The notes under the pieces are model-generated. The model ran no database searches. It worked only from the letters and a program-made list of their open reading frames with translations, and was not told the origin of the DNA. This document shows, one piece after another, positions 8,701 to 11,347 of a stretch of DNA of 11,347 nucleotides. The position numbers were made by a program, and so were the translations under genes. Source of the stretch: Spirochaetaceae bacterium (GTDB lineage: Bacteria; Spirochaetota; Spirochaetia; Treponematales; Breznakiellaceae). Location of the stretch: positions 1 through 11,347 of the forward strand of contig JAITKQ010000155.1 in NCBI GenBank assembly GCA_031278295.1, given 5' to 3'. Position 1 is the first letter of the stretch; every line of letters begins with the position of its first letter.

Positions 8701-8828
8701 ATCGGCAACTGCCCGGACAGTGACGTATCCGGAGCAACGGGTTTTTTACAGGCAAAAAAAACTATGCAGAGCGAATAAATTAAAACAAAAACGCGCGGCG
8801 CGTTACGGAGCATTTTCATATTGGTCAA
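2766..8828 (-). CDS. Alpha-2-macroglobulin-like lipoprotein with intact thioester motif
   Basis: A 2020-residue bacterial alpha-2-macroglobulin (COG2373, YfhM/YfaS type). It opens with a basic, then hydrophobic signal ending VFFAC, so C27 is the probable lipidated cysteine; phenylalanine at -3 fits the relaxed spirochaete lipobox. An alanine-rich linker (about 86-100) leads to an SbsA-type Ig-like domain near 140-250 (SLFVIFSQPM), then macroglobulin domains including DRGLYKPGETLSFRG (711-725) and another KAVYNPGDTAEI. The A2M core region follows (LPDTLTTYRVTVFGVKG, about 1300-1320) and the thioester domain with GCMEQ, where C1525 and Q1528 would form the bond. Members trap attacking proteases through bait cleavage; the bait-like stretch is probably about 1235-1290. 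E. coli YfhM has 1653 residues, so this is long. Start choice: TTG at 8828 has AAGGGA five bases upstream; ATG at 8819 gives a shorter, equally good signal peptide. The pbpC gene often beside yfhM is not in the window. Confidence 0.92.
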   Translation of the reverse strand: MTNMKMLRNAPRVFVLIYSLCIVFFACKKPVAPDTSLSGQLPMEESLVMASGNVGGFGHADGKAVNLAFTLDYRVEKSEPEQAVETLDPASAAAAADASTVEVIPGLRKPDAYRTSYAVKPSAAAVEPPSGRIPPPRNSGPLTVVDWGPQEFLSSAVRRPSLFVIFSQPMVPLAALGAQSATSPFVSIEPPLKGSFRWYGTSFLSFEGDEPCQSQHTYTISVSPDAESVYGTKIEGELRFTFETERLSIKSLEPGIELRKEARFRFSNDDVPPAAAKKITINFNYPVKAGDLENYITVTSGAGVQKHFELTQVDESRLLASLTDEVEFDTRVTLTLKQGAKSGNGTLGTAKDQFLSFRTPRPFTVTEARRLSPWGKYSNLFDIEFSSRLDESSVPGAIRTEPAMPLTEDNVEVWGSTVRISNLPLGYNDKFKIIVDTGIKDVYGRHLEKRDETEITMPDEPPPVGSAVFLDYGNAMLESQFEPRLLFEYRNITENSFYALEQRDNPYSAVSQKTNLIYLQNFEKNIRYFEEIDLRPYLNADGKGFVSFNAYLNLLERGVDPHTGKQNTYMSKNQLALQVTDLGLTVRYAFNKTVVMVTSLSSGEAVEGASVKLIAPGVIKTLENISGAGYLAEALTGKDGLAVLETDAGVIRNALNEKKHDWNNMPFVFAEKDGDRAVFQPSSHSYWRFGISGVRPENVEQAHPVTFMFSDRGLYKPGETLSFRGIDRSLILGMYAVYKGPYTVELKENMYGGKPITSLDGVTSDSGAYYGSIKLGDELKPGEYRLSYSRNGRVCADVPVTVAYFERLKFQASIGAPAVNVIYGDEINLTLEASYLSGGSLAGAEWQTSWFRQLSSFHPDTAETKNYTFGPRNVYDGKRGIANSSGALSADGKAALTQKTSGDSVAGAAYAYSVEAAVTDISNQQISVSRSVTVHPALFYIGIERPSRSGFVKAGEQLSFNYITVDPSGKKLANTAYFLNRGDNRGLVNVELIREEWTRSQQRGVNNYVYDNYERTEIVDSSEKITVKTSGAVKVKPSKSGFYTLRLSGFDREGRKTVSEYSFYVTGSNFSYWNRNNSNEINLVPDKAVYNPGDTAEILLQSALPAGRYLITVEREGIFTEEVRVFDEAVSVINVPLARNFVPVVYVSVSSYSTRQGPPGHQYGMPDLDKPKGYYGVTKLFVNPRVRAFSVKVEGGRKVFRPGEEVTLTLTAEQDGIPLPNAELSLMAVDRGVLDLIDYHVPDPISYFYREERFPLGVLGGDSRALLMDPVTYSVKNLHGGDSGGKLEERGDFNPTAVFEPFLLTDGNGKVKCVFKLPDTLTTYRVTVFGVKGNLFSLKETEIAARNVINVEQVQPRRLRERDTAEAGVLITNLDSASHKISVSAGIEDVDVDVEDDGGAVKRKGAAFVDGPAEHTVTVKAGARALVYFDVAAEKQGEVNLVYTVKSDILNERLVQNMIIEKPYIKETVVTTGSLTGNSAEESAALVIPGYADDGMGSFAVTLDATRLALLKSAVDYLFHYPYGCMEQRSAAVLPLVVFGEYIDALGLRNEVANPKKAVQKEIASWAKVQRPDGGFPYWPSGLKSDAYVSLRIAYILAVAEEKKIPVPSAIDTGRLYDYLNREYQTLYSNSSRKGNSYFMNAGSAYLQSYMLYVFALLKKPVDAVRLSELAAANKDNPAVLAFTGMAARATSRGDVARGTARTLRNLLRPDARGVDLSVRDEPFAYYGGKTEQLALTLQFFVDEYPGDDINTRLLYSLLQSKKAGGYWNNTAVTMQVLAALDRLIQAENLTKTNVTGVAALDGRELLKAGFKWPGTEAATKTFDFKDFPFAALPRDSALPFVVTRRGTGSVYWTAALSYALPAEMQVRRDEGIGVFQTIYDFESGEPVKENQLESGKLYRAELRVSSGRDRTYLALRAPIPSGAEILDARFVTTSSATFRKADEDSGDDGWNYNRVVSSQVIFDNEIQYFWDRFARGETTVNFLFRAARRGVYPTPPVQAECMYEAEIFGRGEGLLFTIR
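3734..3766. repeat. 15-bp perfect palindrome with three-base loop inside the a2m gene
   Basis: CGCGCGCCACATCGC (3734-3748) is the exact reverse complement of 3752-3766, separated only by CCC. It lies in the thioester-domain coding region, at about residues 1688-1699, in a segment rich in Ala, Arg and Gly. Such a stem would be very stable in RNA or single-stranded DNA. It may be a small inserted palindromic element kept in frame. Confidence 0.7.
8536..8561. repeat. 11-bp perfect palindrome in the alanine-rich linker of the a2m gene
   Basis: GCGTCCGCCGC (8536-8546) pairs perfectly with 8551-8561 across the four-base loop AGCC. It encodes the alanine-rich run around residues 90-98, just after the lipoprotein signal. 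Low-complexity coding sequence could explain it, but the match is exact over 11 pairs. Confidence 0.6.
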
Positions 8829-8833
8829 AGAAA

Positions 8834-8839
8834 TCCCTT
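8834..8839 (-). promoter_or_regulatory. Ribosome binding site that bears on the a2m start choice
   Basis: Read on the - strand, AAGGGA lies five bases before the TTG at 8828 and 14 bases before the ATG at 8819. The spacing favours the TTG start; codon preference favours the ATG. Both leave the lipoprotein signal whole. Confidence 0.45.
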
Positions 8840-8858
8840 AATTTCATTTGGTTTAAGA

Positions 8859-8888
8859 AAAATACCACTTATACCGAAAATTCGTCAA
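8859..8888 (-). promoter_or_regulatory. Candidate sigma70-type promoter of the a2m gene
   Basis: On the - strand, TTGACG (8888-8883) matches the -35 consensus at five of six positions. TATTTT (8864-8859) matches the -10 at four of six and is preceded by TGG, an extended -10 (TGn). The spacer is 18 bases. Transcription would begin near 8852, leaving a leader of about 24-33 bases, which fits either proposed start codon. Confidence 0.5.
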
Positions 8889-8920
8889 GGCCGCGCCCTC
8901 CCGCCGAATCGAGGACTTCT

Positions 8921-9071
8921 TTTACAGCGCCGTAAGATGCGGTTAAATTGATACGTCAATTTTACAGCGCCGTAAGATGCGGTTAAATTGATACGTCAAT
9001 TTTACAGCACCGTAAGATGCGGTTAAATTGATACGTCAATTTTACAGCACCGTAAGATGCGGTTAAATTGA
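8921..9071 (+). repeat. Tandem array of 3.75 copies of a 40-base unit upstream of glgX
   Basis: Copies start at 8921, 8961, 9001 and 9041. The unit reads TTTACAGC(G/A)CCGTAAGATG, then CGGTTAAATTGATACGTCAA, then T. Copies 1 and 2 have G at position 9 and copies 3 and 4 have A; otherwise full copies are identical, and the fourth diverges after 9071. There are no spacers, so this is not CRISPR. Within each copy TTTACA is followed after exactly 17 bases by TAAATT, a -35/-10-like pair (five and four matches of six) pointing toward glgX. Across each join, AAATTGA-TACG-TCAATTT forms a perfect seven-pair palindrome. Near-identity of the copies points to recent amplification, and copy number may vary between strains. 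Confidence 0.95.
8945..9042. promoter_or_regulatory. Three operator-like 18-base palindromes at 40-base spacing
   Basis: Perfect palindromes with seven-base arms and a TACG centre lie at 8945-8962, 8985-9002 and 9025-9042. Each covers most of the -10-like box of one repeat copy and the first two bases of the -35-like box of the next. Forty bases is close to four helical turns, so bound dimers would lie on nearly the same face of the DNA. No binding protein is encoded in the window; this is inference from symmetry and placement. Confidence 0.35.
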
Positions 9072-9097
9072 CGCTGGGGCCTTTTTTTGACGATAAT
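9068..9097 (+). promoter_or_regulatory. Candidate proximal promoter of glgX, possibly giving a leaderless mRNA
   Basis: TTGACG (9068-9073) and GATAAT (9092-9097) each match the sigma70 consensus at five of six positions, with an 18-base spacer. Expected initiation six or seven bases beyond the -10 falls at about 9103-9104, on the glgX ATG. glgX shows no Shine-Dalgarno sequence, which fits leaderless translation. The -35 arises exactly where the last repeat copy departs from the others (TTGACG in place of TTGATA). The upstream promoter-like boxes of the repeats are an alternative. Confidence 0.4.
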
Positions 9098-9102
9098 CCT
9101 TT

Positions 9103-11247
9103 ATGGCATTTGGAAATTTTACTGTTGAAGAGGGCAAACCTCTTCCTTTGGGCGCGACCCTGAGTCCGGGGGGCGTTAACTTTTCGGTTTTTTCACGTAA
9201 CGCGCTGTCCGTCACGCTCGTCCTGTTTGAAAGTGCCGCAGCCGGCGCTTCGCGGTACGAAATTACACTGGATGCCCGGAAGCAGCGTACAGGCGATGTT
9301 TGGCACTGCTTCATTCCCGGAGCAACGGCCGGTCTCTGTTACCTGTACCGGGTGGACGGCCCTTTTCATCCTGAAAAGGGCCTGCGGTTTAACCGGCATC
9401 GCGCGCTGCTGGACCCTTACGCAAAGGCTTTGAGCGGCGTCGAAAACTGGGATTTTGGCGGCGCACTCGGCTATGAGCCCGGCAGTCCGCAGAAAGACCT
9501 GTCGTTCAACACCAAGGACAACATGGACTCCGCGCCCCGTTGCATCGTGATCGACAACTCGTTTGACTGGCAGGGCGACCGCCCGCTCAACTATCCGCTC
9601 CGTTCCAGCGTCATATACGAAACGCATGTACGCGGCCTTACGGCGCACCCGTCTTCCGGCGTTCAGCACCCGGGCACATACATCGGGCTTACCGAAAAAA
9701 TTCCGTACTTCAAAGAGCTCGGCATAACAAGCATAGAGCTTTTGCCGGTACATGAATTTTATCAAAATGAACTATCCGCCATAAACCCGCGCACCGGTGA
9801 AAAGTTGAAAAACTACTGGGGCTATTCAACCGCGGCTTTCTTCGCACCGAAAGCCTCATACGCTTCCGATCAAAAAACCGGCGCCCAGGTAAACGAATTC
9901 AAAACGATGGTGAGGGAGCTGCACAAGGCCGGTATTGAGGTGATCCTTGACGTTGTGTTTAACCATACGGCGGAGGGTAACGAAATGGGGCCTACCTTTT
10001 CGTTCCGCGGCCTGGACAATCAGATCTATTACATACTGAATGACAACAAGCGCTACTACCAAAATCATTCCGGCTGCGGCAACACAGTCAACTGCAACAA
10101 CCCGGTAATGTGCGGCATGATCATCGACTGCCTCAATTACTGGGTGATAGAAATGCACGTTGACGGCTTTCGTTTCGATCTGGGCTCAATACTGGGACGC
10201 GATCAGAAAGGCCGGCTGATGGAAAACGCGCCGATGCTTGAAAAGATCGCGGAGGAAGCGGTGCTCAGGCATACAAAGATCATAGCCGAGGCGTGGGACG
10301 CCGGCGGCGCTTACCAGGTGGGCTGGTTTCCCGGACGCTGGGCGGAATGGAACGACCGTTTTCGCGACGATGTACGCAGGTTTTGGCGGGGAGATTTGGG
10401 CATGGTGCGGGACATGGCCACACGCCTGTCCGGTAGCTCCGACCTGTACCTGCGCGACGGCAGAAAGCCGTTTCATTCCATAAATTTTTTTGCCTGCCAC
10501 GACGGATTTACGTTAAAAGATTTGGTTTCGTACAACAGAAAGCATAACGAAGAAAACGGTGAGGAGAACCGCGACGGCGGCGGCAACGATTTAAGCTGCA
10601 ATTACGGCTTTGAAGGGCCATCGCTTAACCCCGCGATAGAATTGATCAGGCAGCAGCAGATGAAAAACTTTATAGCGACTCTGATGATTTCCCAGGGGAC
10701 GCCGATGCTTTTGGGCGGGGATGAGTTTGCACGCACCCAGCGCGGGTCCAACAACGCTTACTGCCAGGACAACGAAATATCGTGGTACGACTGGAATCTG
10801 CAAAACCAGAACTGCGGCCTCTTTCGCTTCGCGAAAGAGGCAATCGCGTTCCGCCTGCGCCACCATGGTTTCATGCGTCCCGAATTCTATACCGGACGTG
10901 AAGGCTCGTACAACGCGCTGCCCGACATAACATGGTTTGACGAAAACGCCTGCCCGCTCGATTGGGCAAAAAAAGATTCCTGTTTTGCGCTGCGCATGGA
11001 CGGCACAAAGGCCGATATCCTGGCTGACCGTGACGATAATGATTTTTATATCATGTTTAACGCCGGAGTCGACGCCTGTAAATTCGTCCTCTGCCCGCCG
11101 CCGGAAGGCAAGGTATGGTACCGCGCCGTCGATACGGCGCTGCCTTCCCCCGAAGATATATGTAACGCCAAAGATCAGGAAGCCCTGGACGGCGCAAAAG
11201 ACTACACGGTACGCGGCCGCAGCCTTGTGATTCTGCTGTCCGGGTAG
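9103..11247 (+). CDS. glgX: Glycogen debranching enzyme GlgX (isoamylase-type, GH13)
   Basis: GlgX hydrolyses alpha-1,6 branch linkages of glycogen limit dextrins in the cytoplasm, acting with glycogen phosphorylase. The 714 residues are normal to slightly long for GlgX/TreX-type proteins (about 650-720). An N-terminal CBM48-like domain (PLPLGATLSPGGVNFSVFS, about 13-31 onward) precedes the GH13 barrel. Conserved regions are visible: DVVFNH starting at D283 (region I), DGFRFD ending at the nucleophile D359 (region II), EAWD with the acid/base E396 (region III) and ACHDG with H466 and D467 (region IV). SYNRKHNEENGEENRDG and LGGDEFARTQRGSNNAYCQDNEISWYDW are signature stretches of GlgX. All catalytic residues are present and the frame is unbroken. 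ATG at 9103 fits the usual N-terminus but has no Shine-Dalgarno sequence. The gene stands alone on its strand, divergent from the a2m gene, behind the repeat array. Confidence 0.96.
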   Translation: MAFGNFTVEEGKPLPLGATLSPGGVNFSVFSRNALSVTLVLFESAAAGASRYEITLDARKQRTGDVWHCFIPGATAGLCYLYRVDGPFHPEKGLRFNRHRALLDPYAKALSGVENWDFGGALGYEPGSPQKDLSFNTKDNMDSAPRCIVIDNSFDWQGDRPLNYPLRSSVIYETHVRGLTAHPSSGVQHPGTYIGLTEKIPYFKELGITSIELLPVHEFYQNELSAINPRTGEKLKNYWGYSTAAFFAPKASYASDQKTGAQVNEFKTMVRELHKAGIEVILDVVFNHTAEGNEMGPTFSFRGLDNQIYYILNDNKRYYQNHSGCGNTVNCNNPVMCGMIIDCLNYWVIEMHVDGFRFDLGSILGRDQKGRLMENAPMLEKIAEEAVLRHTKIIAEAWDAGGAYQVGWFPGRWAEWNDRFRDDVRRFWRGDLGMVRDMATRLSGSSDLYLRDGRKPFHSINFFACHDGFTLKDLVSYNRKHNEENGEENRDGGGNDLSCNYGFEGPSLNPAIELIRQQQMKNFIATLMISQGTPMLLGGDEFARTQRGSNNAYCQDNEISWYDWNLQNQNCGLFRFAKEAIAFRLRHHGFMRPEFYTGREGSYNALPDITWFDENACPLDWAKKDSCFALRMDGTKADILADRDDNDFYIMFNAGVDACKFVLCPPPEGKVWYRAVDTALPSPEDICNAKDQEALDGAKDYTVRGRSLVILLSG
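10817..10841. repeat. 11-bp perfect palindrome with three-base loop inside glgX
   Basis: GCCTCTTTCGC (10817-10827) is the exact reverse complement of 10831-10841, with TTC between. It encodes residues about 572-580 (GLFRFAKEA), a helix after the catalytic barrel that reads normally for the family, so the hairpin is compatible with a functional protein. Confidence 0.65.
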
Positions 11248-11248
11248 C

Positions 11249-11271
11249 GCTTTGTTGCCTAAACAAAGTTT
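11249..11271 (+). terminator. Weak intrinsic terminator-like hairpin after glgX
   Basis: Two bases after the glgX stop codon, CTTTGTT (11250-11256) pairs with AACAAAG (11262-11268) around a five-base loop, with one extra G-T pair at the base. Only three T residues follow, and the stem is AT-rich, so termination would be inefficient at best. Confidence 0.35.
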
Positions 11272-11333
11272 CGCGGCAAGCCGGATAACCGCGGGTCTTC
11301 ATCATTTCCTGCTACCACTGTCAGTCACCGTAC

Positions 11334-11347
11334 AAAAAAACCCCGCC
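11334..11347 (-). terminator. Possible end of an intrinsic terminator for a - strand gene beyond the window
   Basis: Read on the - strand, the window begins GGCGGGG followed directly by seven T residues and then GTAC. A GC-rich arm followed by a T-run is the 3' half of an intrinsic terminator; the 5' arm would lie beyond 11347. This would imply a gene convergent with glgX. Confidence 0.3.

Noticed and set aside
8921..9071. CRISPR array
   Set aside because: The units are directly adjacent with no unique spacers between them, and no cas gene is present.
8921..9071. Strong promoters on the - strand within the repeats driving the a2m gene
   Set aside because: TTGACG occurs in each full copy on the - strand, but 16-18 bases further on there is no acceptable -10 sequence; the separate site at 8859-8888 is better.
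9193..9765. 190-codon - strand ORF opposite glgX
   Set aside because: It is antisense to the conserved N-terminal half of glgX and has no recognisable motif or start signals.

Overview
The window carries four well-supported protein-coding genes and one clearly structured intergenic region. Gene content and protein style suggest a host-associated spirochaete, most likely a Treponema-like organism of roughly 50% GC. The reasons are a lipoprotein signal with a relaxed, phenylalanine-containing lipobox, a divergent long-form PRPP synthetase, and a very large alpha-2-macroglobulin-like lipoprotein. This assignment is inference; there is no rRNA or tRNA in the window to confirm it.

Layout. The window opens with the last 30 codons of an unidentified + strand gene (2-94). 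A 131-base gap follows, holding a possible 26-residue peptide ORF and GC-rich inverted repeats. Next is a 71-codon ORF (226-441) resembling the N-terminus of a zinc alcohol dehydrogenase; it overlaps the start of amrS (407-1432), an AmmeMemoRadiSam-type radical SAM protein. prs (1443-2546), a ribose-phosphate pyrophosphokinase, follows after 10 bases, with its Shine-Dalgarno sequence overlapping the amrS stop codon, so the two are probably co-transcribed. A 219-base convergent gap separates prs from a 2020-codon thioester alpha-2-macroglobulin-like lipoprotein gene on the - strand (2766-8828). From a shared 274-base region the glycogen-debranching gene glgX (9103-11247) runs the other way. The last 100 bases hold a weak terminator-like hairpin and what may be the end of another terminator serving a - strand gene outside the window.

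The most unusual part is the a2m-glgX divergent region. It has 3.75 tandem copies of a 40-base unit. Each copy carries a sigma70-like box pair pointing at glgX, and an 18-base palindrome spans each of the three junctions between copies. The last copy breaks off exactly where a second candidate promoter begins, one whose predicted start of transcription falls on the glgX ATG, and glgX has no visible Shine-Dalgarno sequence. Three strong short-loop palindromes also lie inside coding sequence, two in a2m and one in glgX.

Functionally, GlgX would trim branch points during glycogen breakdown in the cytoplasm, Prs supplies PRPP for nucleotide and amino acid synthesis, the A2M-like lipoprotein probably guards the periplasm or cell surface against proteases, and AmrS is a radical SAM enzyme of unknown substrate. 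I see no single pathway joining all four. No CRISPR array, insertion sequence, tRNA or rRNA was recognised.
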